Assembly (NCBI GenBank): GCA_025060505.1
Contig: JANXBU010000002.1
Span: forward strand, 62,001 to 126,000
DNA length: 64,000 nucleotides
From: Candidatus Calescibacterium sp.
GTDB taxonomy: Bacteria; Calescibacteriota; Calescibacteriia; Calescibacteriales; Calescibacteriaceae
Direction of reading: 5' to 3'
Shown: piece by piece, positions 35,411 through 45,491 of the stretch
How positions within the stretch are numbered: position 1 is the first letter of the stretch
Layout of the letters: the number at the start of each line of letters is the position of its first letter
Notes under the pieces: model-generated
What the model was told of the DNA's origin: nothing
Seen by the model: only the letters and a program-made list of their open reading frames with translations
Database searches by the model: none
Program-made: the position numbers and the translations under genes

Positions 35411-36789
35411 CAGTAAGCGACCTTTGAATATTTTATATCTTCATAGATGCAGTTTTCACCGATGAACTTGCCAAGGACTGTTCCTGTTGGACCATTTCTG
35501 TTTTTTGCTATTATTATTTCAGCAATTCTTGCTCTCTCACAGCAATCAAAATTTTCATTTTCAGATGCAGACACAGACTTCTGACAGGGATTGTAGTAGT
35601 GATCTCTGTAAAGCATAAGGACAAGGTCAGCATCTTGTTCCAAACTTCCAGATTCCCTGAGATCAGAGAGCTGTGGTCTCTTGTTATCACCTCTTCTCTC
35701 CGGCTCTCTTGAGAGCTGTGAAAGAGCCACAACAGGTATTTTGAGCTCCTTCGCAAGAGATTTGAGCAAACGAGATATTGTTGATATTTCTTCTTCGCGT
35801 CTTTCAACTTTCCATTCTACAAATATCTGTTGCAAGTAGTCAATGAAAACAGCTTTTACTCCTTTTTCATCTCTAGCTCTCTTTGAAAGCGATCTTATCT
35901 GAGTTATTCCCTGAACAGAATCGTTGAAAAACATAGGAAGTTTGGATATCTCATTTGCTGAGTTCACAATTCTAGATCTTTCAAGATCGCTGAGATTTTT
36001 AGATATAATTCTCTGCAAAGGTATCCCAGAATGCATAGAAAGTATTCTCAGGAGAATAAGCTTTATCGGCATTTCAATTGAAAAGAACATAACTGGTATT
36101 TTTTCAGTCGCCATATAATAAGCTATAGAAAGAGCAAAACTCGTTTTTCCCATCCCCGGTCTTCCAGCTATTATTACAAAATCTCCGGGATGAAATCCAA
36201 CTATTTTTTCATCAAGCGAAGGAAAGCATGTTGGTATTGCATGGTGATACTCATCTCCTATAACTTCTTCGCTGACAAAATTTCTTATATCACTTATTGA
36301 ATAGAATTCTTGCGACACAGTTTCCTGAGCGATTTCACTTATTTCTTTCTCAACTTTTGAAATAAACTCCCACGTGTTGCTTACTCCCCATGAGATCTCT
36401 TCAAGAAATGTTTTCATCTTCTGGCTCAATTTTCGAAGTATCATTTTCTCTTTAAGTCTTCTTGTGAAGTTATCAAGAAATGCTGCCGATGGTATGTATG
36501 AAGGCAAAGACAAAACGAATTCTTCTCCGCCAACTTTATCAATCTTTCCTCCGATTTTAAGTTCTTCTATAACCGAAAATGGATTTATATCTTCCCCCTT
36601 TCTTCTCAAAGAAAGTATCGTTACAAATATCTGTCTACAAGCGGAGTCAAAGAAAGCATCTTCTGGATTTTTACCGAGTATATGAATTACATCTTCAATT
36701 AGATCCCCATTCAGAAGAATACCTCCAAGAACAGCTTTTTCCAATTTTGGATCGTAAGGAAGGTCGTCAATGGTCGAGTGCTTGAACAT
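35410..36789 (-). CDS. dnaB: Replicative DNA helicase DnaB
   Basis: Hexameric helicase that opens the replication fork. The 459-residue protein has the N-terminal DnaB domain with LPYDPKLEKAVLGGILL, a linker, and the RecA-like motor with Walker A AGRPGMGKTSFALSIA, motif H1a FFSIEM, Walker B VFIDYLQQI and the Arg-finger stretch LSQLSREPERR followed by LSDLRESGSLEQDADLVLML. No intein is present. Partner genes dnaC and rplI are not adjacent; the downstream gene encodes AtoE. The ATG has no Shine-Dalgarno sequence. Confidence 0.95.
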   Translation of the reverse strand: MFKHSTIDDLPYDPKLEKAVLGGILLNGDLIEDVIHILGKNPEDAFFDSACRQIFVTILSLRRKGEDINPFSVIEELKIGGKIDKVGGEEFVLSLPSYIPSAAFLDNFTRRLKEKMILRKLSQKMKTFLEEISWGVSNTWEFISKVEKEISEIAQETVSQEFYSISDIRNFVSEEVIGDEYHHAIPTCFPSLDEKIVGFHPGDFVIIAGRPGMGKTSFALSIAYYMATEKIPVMFFSIEMPIKLILLRILSMHSGIPLQRIISKNLSDLERSRIVNSANEISKLPMFFNDSVQGITQIRSLSKRARDEKGVKAVFIDYLQQIFVEWKVERREEEISTISRLLKSLAKELKIPVVALSQLSREPERRGDNKRPQLSDLRESGSLEQDADLVLMLYRDHYYNPCQKSVSASENENFDCCERARIAEIIIAKNRNGPTGTVLGKFIGENCIYEDIKYSKVAY

Positions 36790-36860
36790 AAAGATCTAAA
36801 TTAAGGATTTCTCAATAAAATTTCTTATGAGCAAATTCTGTTTTTTTAAAAATAAGTGAC

Positions 36861-36873
36861 TAAGATTATCTTA
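36861..36873 (+). promoter_or_regulatory. 13-bp dyad just before a TPR gene
   Basis: TAAGAT-T-ATCTTA is a perfect inverted repeat that ends 2 bases before the ATG at 36876 and lies between the divergent dnaB and TPR genes. Its arms resemble those of the dyad over the metal-efflux operon start. It may be an operator, or chance in AT-rich DNA. Confidence 0.3.
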
Positions 36874-36875
36874 AT

Positions 36876-38516
36876 ATGTTTTTTATTTCGTTCCTTTTGA
36901 TTTTGTCTTTTCCGGATATACTTACACAGAAAAATTTGTGTGAATTGGAAGCAAGGAAGATAAGAGCAGGAGAAATAAGATCGGCAGAGGAAAGCGTAAA
37001 CAGTTTTCTTATTCTGATGTGCGCTGGAAGGAAGAGCGATGCAGAAAAATTACTGAAAGACGCAGATGACAAATTTCCAGAAAACTTTGCTATAAAATTC
37101 AACCTTGGGAATTTCTACATAACAGAAGGAAAGCTGGATTTTGCAATCTTTTATCTAAACCAAGCAAGAAGAATAAATCAGGTTCCACAGGTTTTTGAAT
37201 CTCTTTCAACAGCATATCTTTACAGAGGGGATATAAAATCTGCAAGAAGCATTCTTGACGAAGGAATCAAGGAACTTTCGAAATCTGAACCAAAAAACAT
37301 ACTTCCCCTTTTGAAAAAGAGAGGATACATATCATTGCTTCTTAACGATCCAGCAGAAGCAGAAAAATCTTTTCGTAGATCAATAGAGATAGATCCCACC
37401 GACCCATACCTATACGTAGGGTTGGCAGAATCATTTGGTAGACAGAACAAGGATAGATCAGCCATTGAAGTTCTATCAAAGGTACAGACCCTTGCTAACA
37501 ATCCAATTTTACAACTTTATTCTGCAGTATTTTTGCATTCAAGAGGATATCTTGATATGGCAACAGTCTACTATATAAATGCAGCCGAGAGCCTTATCTC
37601 TCCCTTAGGTTATTTATCAAAACTACTTTTGAGCTCAGCTCAAAGGGATCTTGGAATGTATACAGATGCAAGAGAGAATTTTGAAGAGGTCGTAAAAAAA
37701 TATCCCTATGTAAAAACCGCTAAAGTTCCATTTTTTCCAGAATATAGACTGGAACTTGCTCTTGGTTTCCTGCAAAAAGGCAACATAAAAGGAGCTGAAA
37801 CTGAGATAAGAGAAATTTTGAAAAATGCACCAGATAATCCAGAGGCTCAGAAGGTCTTGGTGGAACTTCTTCTTATGAAAGCTCTGTTGTTTTCGGAAAA
37901 AGCTAACAAGATAAAAAATCTTGAAGAAGCGCGTGAGATAGCAAAAAAGTATATAGACAAGAATCCTTCTGATGATGAGATGCTCTACAGATTTGCTCTG
38001 ATAAATTTCTGGTTAGCAGAAATAGGACCGAAGTTTGCAAGATCTGGAAACATAATGCATGCTATATCTTCTTTGCAAAGTGCTCTGAAACTAAAAGATA
38101 GAAGAGAATACACAGAACTACTTGGAATATGCTACTATCTTATAGAAAAATATGACGATGCTATACAGGAACTACAAAAGGTTGCAGACCAGAAATATAC
38201 ATTAGGTCTTATTTTATCATCTGCATATTTGAAATCAGGAAATCCTGATATGGCAAAGAAAGTTTTACAAAGGCTCGGTGCAAGACAAGATAGAATTTTC
38301 GCTCTACTTCTTTACAATATCTCAAAAGCACAGAAGGCAGAAAATATAGAAACAATAGAGCAAGCAATAATGGAGGAGAACTACAGAAACCTAATTCTTG
38401 ATGGAAAAGACATAAGACAGGAACCACAAGATACAAAGAAAGGGCAACAGAATGATCAGAGAAAAACGAAAGAAAAGAAGGAAGAGCCGAAGAAAGACAA
38501 AAAGGAGAAAAAATAG
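36876..38516 (+). CDS. Exported tetratricopeptide-repeat protein
   Basis: A 546-residue protein made largely of TPR units: examples are KFNLGNFYITEGKLDFAIFY, GYISLLLNDPAEAEKSFRRS, LALGFLQKGNIKGAETEIRE and LLGICYYLIEKYDDAIQELQ. The N-terminus is hydrophobic (MFFISFLLILSFPDIL) and may be an uncleaved or weak signal. The C-terminal 40 residues are strongly charged and low in complexity (Lys/Glu/Gln). Such proteins usually act as scaffolds; no enzymatic motif is seen. A 3-base gap separates the stop from the convergent tRNA-Phe. Confidence 0.75.
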   Translation: MFFISFLLILSFPDILTQKNLCELEARKIRAGEIRSAEESVNSFLILMCAGRKSDAEKLLKDADDKFPENFAIKFNLGNFYITEGKLDFAIFYLNQARRINQVPQVFESLSTAYLYRGDIKSARSILDEGIKELSKSEPKNILPLLKKRGYISLLLNDPAEAEKSFRRSIEIDPTDPYLYVGLAESFGRQNKDRSAIEVLSKVQTLANNPILQLYSAVFLHSRGYLDMATVYYINAAESLISPLGYLSKLLLSSAQRDLGMYTDARENFEEVVKKYPYVKTAKVPFFPEYRLELALGFLQKGNIKGAETEIREILKNAPDNPEAQKVLVELLLMKALLFSEKANKIKNLEEAREIAKKYIDKNPSDDEMLYRFALINFWLAEIGPKFARSGNIMHAISSLQSALKLKDRREYTELLGICYYLIEKYDDAIQELQKVADQKYTLGLILSSAYLKSGNPDMAKKVLQRLGARQDRIFALLLYNISKAQKAENIETIEQAIMEENYRNLILDGKDIRQEPQDTKKGQQNDQRKTKEKKEEPKKDKKEKK

Positions 38517-38518
38517 TG

Positions 38519-38591
38519 TGGGCAGGGGCGGAGTCGAACCGCCGACCTTAGGATTTTCAGTCCTACGCTCTACCCCCTGAGCTACCTGCCC
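38519..38591 (-). tRNA. tRNA-Phe (GAA)
   Basis: Acceptor GGGCAGG/CCTGCCC, D-arm AGCTCAGGGGGTAGAGC, anticodon loop CTGAAAA (anticodon GAA), T-arm GGCGGTTCGACTCCGCC, discriminator A. CCA is not encoded. rpsU ends 1 base upstream of it on the same strand, so the two may share a transcript. Confidence 0.95.
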
Positions 38592-38592
38592 T

Positions 38593-38784
38593 TCACTCAA
38601 ATTTAGCAGGTCTTTTGGTTCCCAAAACCCTTAGAGTTCTTTTTACTTTCCTAATTTGAGATTTTGATCTATAGTGTTGATGCCTTCTCAAAAGTGGAGC
38701 TATATCATTATCAAAACTTCTTCTCAAAGCTTTCAAAGCTCTTTCTAAATTATTCCTTACAAATATTATAGGCTTCTGATTCAT
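38593..38784 (-). CDS. rpsU: Small ribosomal subunit protein bS21
   Basis: A 63-residue basic protein that binds near the anti-Shine-Dalgarno end of 16S rRNA. The sequence begins MNQKPIIFVRNNLERALKAL and shows the typical S21 pattern of alternating Arg/Lys helices (RRHQHYRSKSQIRKVKRTLR). A longer frame extends upstream to 38901 but overlaps atpB and lacks family similarity; the ATG at 38782-38784 is chosen. It is between atpB and tRNA-Phe, all on the minus strand. Confidence 0.85.
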   Translation of the reverse strand: MNQKPIIFVRNNLERALKALRRSFDNDIAPLLRRHQHYRSKSQIRKVKRTLRVLGTKRPAKFE

Positions 38785-38887
38785 AGAATATTTTTTTAAA
38801 CCTAAAAGTAACAAAAAATGGAAAAACGGAAAAATAAAGCTTCGAAAAAGGAAAAAAACACGAAACCTACCATCATAAAAAGATTTT

Positions 38888-39541
38888 TCAGTGCTCCTCA
38901 CCGACCGCCAAAGCTATATATATAAGAGATAGGATTGAGAAAACAAAAGCCTGAACCAGAGAAACAATCGTTCCAAGAATCAAAAACGCAACAGGAACGA
39001 GAACATAAGTAAGATGAGTAAAAATCTCCAAAACCGTATGATCACCGGTCATATTACCAGCTAAACGAACAGACAAGCTTACAACTCTGAAAGCATGTGA
39101 TATTATCTCTATTGGAAAATATAAAACAGCTATGGGAAGAAACGGACCCAAAAAGTGCTTTATATATCCGAAACCGTGATTTCTGAAACCCCAGTAGTTA
39201 TAGTATAGAAATGAAAAAATAGCAAGCCCTATATTTGTGTTTATATTCATAGTCGGAGGCATAAGTCCCGGAATTAATCCCATAAGATTCATAACCAGTA
39301 TGAAAATAAAAAGTGAAAAGATAAACGGAAGATGCTTTCTTGCTTCCTCCTCTGGCAACAAAGAACTCGCTATATTCTTCCAAAAATCCAAGATAGATGA
39401 GAAAACAGACGAAAACATAGATCTTGGATTCCTTGATACAAAAATTCCAATTAAAATAAGAATAAAAACTGCAAAAATCTCAAAAAATATGTGCTGAATC
39501 CATGAAGGAACACCAAAAAACTCGGTCAAAATCGTTGGCAT
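38888..39541 (-). CDS. atpB: F-type ATP synthase subunit a
   Basis: Membrane subunit that forms the proton half-channels next to the c-ring. The 217-residue protein has five to six membrane spans and the essential Arg in SLSVRLAGNMTGDHTVLEI. The motif LMNLMGLIPGLMPPT in the central part also fits. The gene stands apart from atpE, atpF, atpH and the other subunits, which are not in the window. rpsU starts 103 bases downstream. Confidence 0.93.
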   Translation of the reverse strand: MPTILTEFFGVPSWIQHIFFEIFAVFILILIGIFVSRNPRSMFSSVFSSILDFWKNIASSLLPEEEARKHLPFIFSLFIFILVMNLMGLIPGLMPPTMNINTNIGLAIFSFLYYNYWGFRNHGFGYIKHFLGPFLPIAVLYFPIEIISHAFRVVSLSVRLAGNMTGDHTVLEIFTHLTYVLVPVAFLILGTIVSLVQAFVFSILSLIYIALAVGEEH

Positions 39542-39742
39542 AGTCTTCTAAATAGTTCAATGTGAGACATTTTCTTGATTTTTAAAAATCTTTATTCTAC
39601 ACAGAACTACAGAAATATAAAAAACAACCGATTATAGTATTTATATTATTTTAAAGCGAAACCAAAAGAAATTTGTTAGAGAAATTTAGTAACGAGATAA
39701 ATACAAAACAACGAGTATTTAGAAATGTAGTGGATAAAAATA

Positions 39743-42700
39743 ATGAGCAATATATTTAAATCAAGAGTAAAGAAAACAATCTTAGCAAATCTTCTTATTC
39801 TCCTTTTGATTGGATGTGCTGGAACAGCTGGAAAACCAGAATTTAAATTCAAAATAGTGGAATTCTTCCCTCCATCAGGCTTTCAGATAAGCACAACCCA
39901 GTTCTCAATCTCCGTTGCTTTCTCAAAAATTATAGACGAGCAAACCATAAACGATGAAAACATAAAAATTTTCAAAGATGGCTCAGAAATAAGAAAATTA
40001 ATAACAATTCCAGATAACCAGAAAATAAAAATAACACCACAAATAATATCAAGAGGAACTTATAAAGTTTTTATCTCCAAGAATGTAAAGAGTTTATCTG
40101 GAGAATTTTTACCGGAAGATTTCTCTTGGGAATTTTACGTTGTAGGTGAAGGAGAATTCATAATTCCCATAACTCCACCACAACTACCACCTCTTGTAAG
40201 AAATATTTACCCACCGCATCTTGGACTTGTTGGAGCAGATACAATAGTCTATGCTGCCTTCACAAAAAGAATAACTAACATCTCAACACTGAACTTCTTC
40301 ATTCAAGATATAAACGGAAGAATAATAGATTCATCGCTAACATACATAGAAGATGGGGACATCGCAATTTTGAGACCGAGAGCACTGCTCCAACCCGGTG
40401 AAACATATATAGTTACACTTAGGTCTGTAATAAGAGCTTTTGACGGAGAATCACTTGGAAGAGATGTTGTTTGGCTTTTCAGAACATTTGGAGTTGGAGA
40501 AGATAGAACTCCACCATCTGTAATTTTCATAGATCCCCCGAACGGAGCAACAGGAGTTCCAAGAAATGCAAAAATAACAATATTGTTTTCAGAAAACATC
40601 GACACAGCATCTCTAAACCTGACAAATGTACAGATTCTAGAAGAAGGAACAAACATTATATCTTACAACTATGAATACAATCAATCCATATTTGCACTCA
40701 TAATTACACCTTCACTTCTTCAAGAAGGGAAAAGATACACAGTTAAAATAAGGGGAATATCGGACAGAAATGGGAACACAATGGCAAGCGAATTTATCTC
40801 AACATTCACTGTTGGTGCAGGAGACGGAGGAGGAGTAACTCCACAACCACCCCCACCGTCGGGTCCAGGCTTCCCTCCTCAGATATTAAGAATACTTATA
40901 GATGATGAGCCGGTGAATCTGCCGGATATACCACAGGGAGTCTCCACAATACCAACAATAAAAATTCTGTTTTCAGATAGAATTAACTCTGCAACTGTGA
41001 ATCCATCGACTCTCTTTATTTCCGATGGAATAAATATCATCTCTTCTGCTATTTCTTTTTCAACAACCCTAACATCTGTTGCAATAACTCCTAATGTAAA
41101 TCTTATCACAAAAAAAACCTACTGGTTGTTTATCACAAACGGAATAAAGGATCAAGATGGAGAGAATTTGGCAAATCCGATCACATTTCCTTTCAAAACG
41201 CTCGGAATAACAATAAGTGCTCCCTCACCAGAGCAATACCTAAAAGGTATAATCAACATAGATGTAGATTTTTCAGCTAAGCTAAACAGATTAGAACTTT
41301 GGATAGATTCAACAAGAAGGCAAACAGCTCTTCCTCCGATTAATTCTCCTTTTACTTTCACAGAGGATACAAGGCTACAACCAGATGGGACAAAAATAAT
41401 AAAAGCGATAGCGTATCTTCGGTCTCCTCCAACAACAATATCTTATTCTATAAAGGTTACGTTTGATAATACTCCTCCTTCCGTAGCTATACAGTCTCCA
41501 CCAGAAGGATCAGTTATTTCTGGGATATCAAATATAATAGTTCTTGCAAACGATCTTGGTAAGACAAAAAAAGTTGAATTCTTTGTTGACGGAATACTCA
41601 ATACAACAGCAACATCGCCAACGACAACTCCGAACATATACATCTTTTCTCTGAACACAACAGCGCTATCTAACGGTAATCATACAATAAGTTTCAGAGC
41701 AGAAGATGAAGCCGGAAACATATCTGATATAGTATCAAGAAACGTAGTAGTTGACAACTCTCCTCCGACTGGATCTTTCATTTCTCCAACCTTCGGTTCA
41801 ATCGTTGGCGGTTTTGTAAATGTAGAAGCAAACGTCTCCGACAACATTGGAATAAAAAAGGTAGAATTTTATGTCAACGGAGTAAAGATATGCGATACCA
41901 TATCACTTGTTTGTGAAAAGACATCCACACCTTGGAAAATAACTTGGAATTCAACATCTATTCCATATTTTGCATCAGCTTCATTAACAGGAGTAGTAGA
42001 AGACCTTGGTGGATTGAAAACTGTTTTCTCAAGCACAATAACTGTTGATAATGTGTCACCAGCTGTAAGCATATCTACACCATTTGCTGGTATGTATCTC
42101 AGAGCAACCACAAACATTCAAGTAACGTTTTCAGATCTATCACCTGTTACATATGTTGCTATACTTGTAAACGATGTTATAAAGTTCTCTGCATCAAATC
42201 CATCTTCACCATACACAGCCATGTGGAATACAACCTCGGAAACAGATGGATCAAAAACAATAAAAGCTGTTGTATATGATAAAGCCGGTAATCAAGGAAT
42301 ATCTCAAATATCAGTTGTAGTAGATAACACACCACCATCTGGCAGCATTGTGTCACCCACATCTGGAACATACACAAATGCCCTTACTCTGAATATCACA
42401 GCCTCAGCGTCTGATGCTATACTTTTAGATAGAGTTGATTTTTACATAAATGGAAACTTTGTTGGTTTTGATAGTTCTCCTCCAACTTACACAATATCTC
42501 ACAATATATCCGCATTTCTAGAAACTACGCATAATATAACAGCAGTCATATATGATTTCGCTGGAAACTATTTCGTAACACCAACGCCCACAACATTCAT
42601 TGTAGATAAAACATCACCAGTTATAATTTTCATTGATCCAACAACAAACTCAGTTGTTGATGGGACAAAACTTGTGAAAACTACTGCATCTGATTCTGGA

Positions 42701-45178
42701 ATTGTCACAATTATTTCAATTCAAGCTGGTGCGATAAACTTAGGTAGCTGCAACATAAACTTAATATCGGGAAATTGCAACAAAAACTGGCCAACATCTG
42801 GTGATGTAAATGATGTTGTTGTAACAGCCAAAGCTTATGATAAAGCAGGAAATGAAGGAATAACACAGATAGTTGTTATGGTAGATAACCTTTTCCCATC
42901 GGTCTCGATAACTTCGCCACCTGCTGGGTCATATCTAAACTGTCCGACAAACACTGTTTTAGGAGGAACAACTTCTGATATAAACACAATCACAGCTGTT
43001 GTGATAAAACTGATTGATCTTTCAACCAATACAGTTTCAGCTTCTTTCAATTTTACATACCCCGGAAATCCGACTGTAAACCAGTTTGCAACACTTTTAG
43101 CTCCCCAGTGTGGAGCAGATGGAAACAAAAGAGTAGATTTCACAGCATACGATAAAGGCGGAAAATCGGCAACAGCATCGAGAGTTTTCTTTGTAGATAA
43201 TACTCCACCACAGCTAACTGTTATATATCCACCTAATTCAGAGTGCGTTGGAGGAGTAACAAGTGTGCGAGTTCAGATCTGTGATAATGCATTCGTGCAA
43301 AACCTATCTGTAACGGTAGGTACAACTCTTATATCTTCTTCAAACATATCATCATCTATATCTTGCCTCTCACCCCAGACAAATATAATAAACTGGAACT
43401 CTACAGCTTTCTCAAATGGTGCAAACAATGTAGTTATAACACTCAAAGATGCTGCCGGAAACACCCAAGTTCAGAATGTTCCAATAGTCATAGATAATTC
43501 TCCACCAACGGTGAGCATCGTAACTCCTCTGAACAACTCAACAATAAATGCTCCAGTATCTGTTTTAGCAACCCTGGGAGATAGCATTTGCTCACCACCC
43601 TTATACAATTTCAAGAAGGTAGAATACCAAATAGCAGTATCTGGAACCGCATCTTTTTCATCAAGCACACAAAACTGTTCAACAACACAAAGGATTCCCT
43701 GTACAGATACAAGCGTTGGTGCAGGAACTTCAAACTTCAGCTGGGCGGCAACGGAATACTGCGGATTTTACAATGTCAGAGCAAGAGGTTTTGATTATGT
43801 AGGCAATGTCTCTGAAACCACAATAACTTTAAAGATACAACCACCCGGATGTCCAATTGAAGAAGGCTGGAGTCCTCAGGGAGTCATAGGTTCGATAAGA
43901 ACAACACCAATAATAAAGGATGTAAATGGAGATGGTAAAAAAGAAATCATTTTTGGAACAGAAACTGGTAGGGTTTACGGAATATCAGAGTCAACAACAT
44001 TACAGAACTCAACATTTTCATCAGCTATAAGGTCTATAATTCTTGAAGTTTTAGTCGCCGGTCTTCCCAAAGCAATAGTTAGCATGTTAGATCCAGTAAG
44101 AAGAATAAGAGCTTTGAACCTGAACGCGCCGTTCCTTTCAGATTTCACATCAACAATAACTCAAACTGGAATTTATTCATCAGCTTCCACGATATTTTCA
44201 GATGGAAACACAGCTGCTTTTCTTGTGGGAGACCTCGCTGGTGGAGTTAGTATATACGAAGTAAATTCATCCGGTTTCACATATAAAGATTGCATACCAA
44301 CTGGAACTCCTCTTGCCTGCGGACTGAACTCGCCAGCAATATCTGACATAAATGGAGACACTCAACCAGACATAACAACAACCTCTCTACCAGTTGATAC
44401 AGACTGCAATGGTTCATATGACACAGTTGTAGTAACAGCTTCAGATGGGTATATAACTGGAATTTCTCTGGCGACAAAGGCAAAAATATGGACTGTATAT
44501 ACAGGTTCAGCTGTTTTAAGTTCTGCGGTCTTAGCGGATTTTGGAAATGATTGCAACTTTGAATTTCTTGTGGGAACAGGTGGTGGAGCTCTGTACTGTA
44601 TTCCAGAATCAGGATCCGGAAACTGTCCTGGCTGGACATCTCAATTTTACAGCGCTGGTGGTGCTATATATTCGCTTGCTGTAACAGATATAGACTCATG
44701 CCTCTCAATAGGAGATGCATTTGAGGATATAGTATTTGGCGCAGGTGTAAATCTTACCATACTTTCAAGAACCGGAGTACTAAAAACACAGAGAAACTTG
44801 ATGTCGCTTGTCGTCTCAACCCCAGCAATAGCAGACATAAACGGAGATGGATGTGGTGAAATATTTGTTGCAACACAAAACGGGAATATACATGGATTCT
44901 ACCTGAAAAATGTCGGAGGAGCTCTCTACCCTGAGTATCTTACAGGATTTCCAAAATCAACCGGCTCAACAATATCGGTTGGATCTTCTCCTGTTATATG
45001 CAACATTGATACAGACTCAAGACTTGAACTCATCATAGGTAACGATGGATCAACTTTGAGAATTTATGACTTAGGTGCAGCAGGAAGCGTAAAATGGATA
45101 CCCGGAGCGACATTCTGTCATCTTTCTGCACACGGATGCCAGAGAAGGTGGAGATCTGATGTAGAGTGTGGATACTGA
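39743..45178 (+). CDS. Giant Ig-like/FG-GAP surface lipoprotein
   Basis: An 1811-residue envelope protein. A lipoprotein signal (LLILLLIGCAG, Cys at residue 25) is followed by four Big_5-type Ig domains (about 35-500) with motifs such as VAFSKIIDEQTI, YAAFTKRI, ILFSENIDTAS and ILFSDRINSAT. Then come eight repeats of a bacterial Ig-like domain, each starting with VDNxxP (for example VDNSPPTGSFISP). Residues ~1370-1800 are FG-GAP/VCBS-like with calcium-type loops DVNGDGKKEI, DINGDTQPDI and DINGDGCGEI. The end (HGCQRRWRSDVECGY) contains Cys and no membrane helix. It is likely an adhesin or cell-surface structural protein. It stands as a single gene. Confidence 0.85.
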   Translation: MSNIFKSRVKKTILANLLILLLIGCAGTAGKPEFKFKIVEFFPPSGFQISTTQFSISVAFSKIIDEQTINDENIKIFKDGSEIRKLITIPDNQKIKITPQIISRGTYKVFISKNVKSLSGEFLPEDFSWEFYVVGEGEFIIPITPPQLPPLVRNIYPPHLGLVGADTIVYAAFTKRITNISTLNFFIQDINGRIIDSSLTYIEDGDIAILRPRALLQPGETYIVTLRSVIRAFDGESLGRDVVWLFRTFGVGEDRTPPSVIFIDPPNGATGVPRNAKITILFSENIDTASLNLTNVQILEEGTNIISYNYEYNQSIFALIITPSLLQEGKRYTVKIRGISDRNGNTMASEFISTFTVGAGDGGGVTPQPPPPSGPGFPPQILRILIDDEPVNLPDIPQGVSTIPTIKILFSDRINSATVNPSTLFISDGINIISSAISFSTTLTSVAITPNVNLITKKTYWLFITNGIKDQDGENLANPITFPFKTLGITISAPSPEQYLKGIINIDVDFSAKLNRLELWIDSTRRQTALPPINSPFTFTEDTRLQPDGTKIIKAIAYLRSPPTTISYSIKVTFDNTPPSVAIQSPPEGSVISGISNIIVLANDLGKTKKVEFFVDGILNTTATSPTTTPNIYIFSLNTTALSNGNHTISFRAEDEAGNISDIVSRNVVVDNSPPTGSFISPTFGSIVGGFVNVEANVSDNIGIKKVEFYVNGVKICDTISLVCEKTSTPWKITWNSTSIPYFASASLTGVVEDLGGLKTVFSSTITVDNVSPAVSISTPFAGMYLRATTNIQVTFSDLSPVTYVAILVNDVIKFSASNPSSPYTAMWNTTSETDGSKTIKAVVYDKAGNQGISQISVVVDNTPPSGSIVSPTSGTYTNALTLNITASASDAILLDRVDFYINGNFVGFDSSPPTYTISHNISAFLETTHNITAVIYDFAGNYFVTPTPTTFIVDKTSPVIIFIDPTTNSVVDGTKLVKTTASDSGIVTIISIQAGAINLGSCNINLISGNCNKNWPTSGDVNDVVVTAKAYDKAGNEGITQIVVMVDNLFPSVSITSPPAGSYLNCPTNTVLGGTTSDINTITAVVIKLIDLSTNTVSASFNFTYPGNPTVNQFATLLAPQCGADGNKRVDFTAYDKGGKSATASRVFFVDNTPPQLTVIYPPNSECVGGVTSVRVQICDNAFVQNLSVTVGTTLISSSNISSSISCLSPQTNIINWNSTAFSNGANNVVITLKDAAGNTQVQNVPIVIDNSPPTVSIVTPLNNSTINAPVSVLATLGDSICSPPLYNFKKVEYQIAVSGTASFSSSTQNCSTTQRIPCTDTSVGAGTSNFSWAATEYCGFYNVRARGFDYVGNVSETTITLKIQPPGCPIEEGWSPQGVIGSIRTTPIIKDVNGDGKKEIIFGTETGRVYGISESTTLQNSTFSSAIRSIILEVLVAGLPKAIVSMLDPVRRIRALNLNAPFLSDFTSTITQTGIYSSASTIFSDGNTAAFLVGDLAGGVSIYEVNSSGFTYKDCIPTGTPLACGLNSPAISDINGDTQPDITTTSLPVDTDCNGSYDTVVVTASDGYITGISLATKAKIWTVYTGSAVLSSAVLADFGNDCNFEFLVGTGGGALYCIPESGSGNCPGWTSQFYSAGGAIYSLAVTDIDSCLSIGDAFEDIVFGAGVNLTILSRTGVLKTQRNLMSLVVSTPAIADINGDGCGEIFVATQNGNIHGFYLKNVGGALYPEYLTGFPKSTGSTISVGSSPVICNIDTDSRLELIIGNDGSTLRIYDLGAAGSVKWIPGATFCHLSAHGCQRRWRSDVECGY

Positions 45179-45258
45179 AAAAGTATCTCCCAATATCTTG
45201 TGAAAAACAAAAAATGCAAAATATAATAAAACTGCTCAGAAAAGATTAAAATACAAGT

Positions 45259-45450
45259 ATGTCAAACACAATAAATAGTATTGAGATGGGTTTGGCGAAA
45301 GTTGCAATCTCAAATCTAAGATATATGAACAACTTCAAAAAGCAAGCAGTATCTAAACTTCTTGAAAATCCGCAGGTACCAGCTGTTAAGAATCCGGGAC
45401 TTCCGATCGCCAACATCAACACAGGTAGGATAATAAATATAAGAGTATAA
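45259..45450 (+). CDS. Small 63-residue protein, unknown
   Basis: A short basic-to-neutral product beginning MSNTINSIEMGLAKVAISNL and rich in Asn, Ile and Pro (NPGLPIANINTGRI). No domain is recognised. A TAAAAT box ends about 6 bases before the ATG, which fits the near-leaderless style seen elsewhere here. An antisense frame at 45246-45464 exists but its composition is less protein-like. Real but unknown is my best reading; a spurious frame cannot be ruled out. Confidence 0.4.
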   Translation: MSNTINSIEMGLAKVAISNLRYMNNFKKQAVSKLLENPQVPAVKNPGLPIANINTGRIINIRV

Positions 45451-45491
45451 AGATGTAAGTTCAAAATTTCATTAATTCAAAAACAATAGAT

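Noticed and set aside
45080-45178. Frameshift at the end of the giant lipoprotein
   Set aside because: Both other frames meet stops soon and give no better match to a domain, so the present end is accepted with caution.
45246-45464. 72-codon antisense frame opposite the 63-residue gene
   Set aside because: Composition is less protein-like and it lacks a promoter; the opposite strand is the better candidate.
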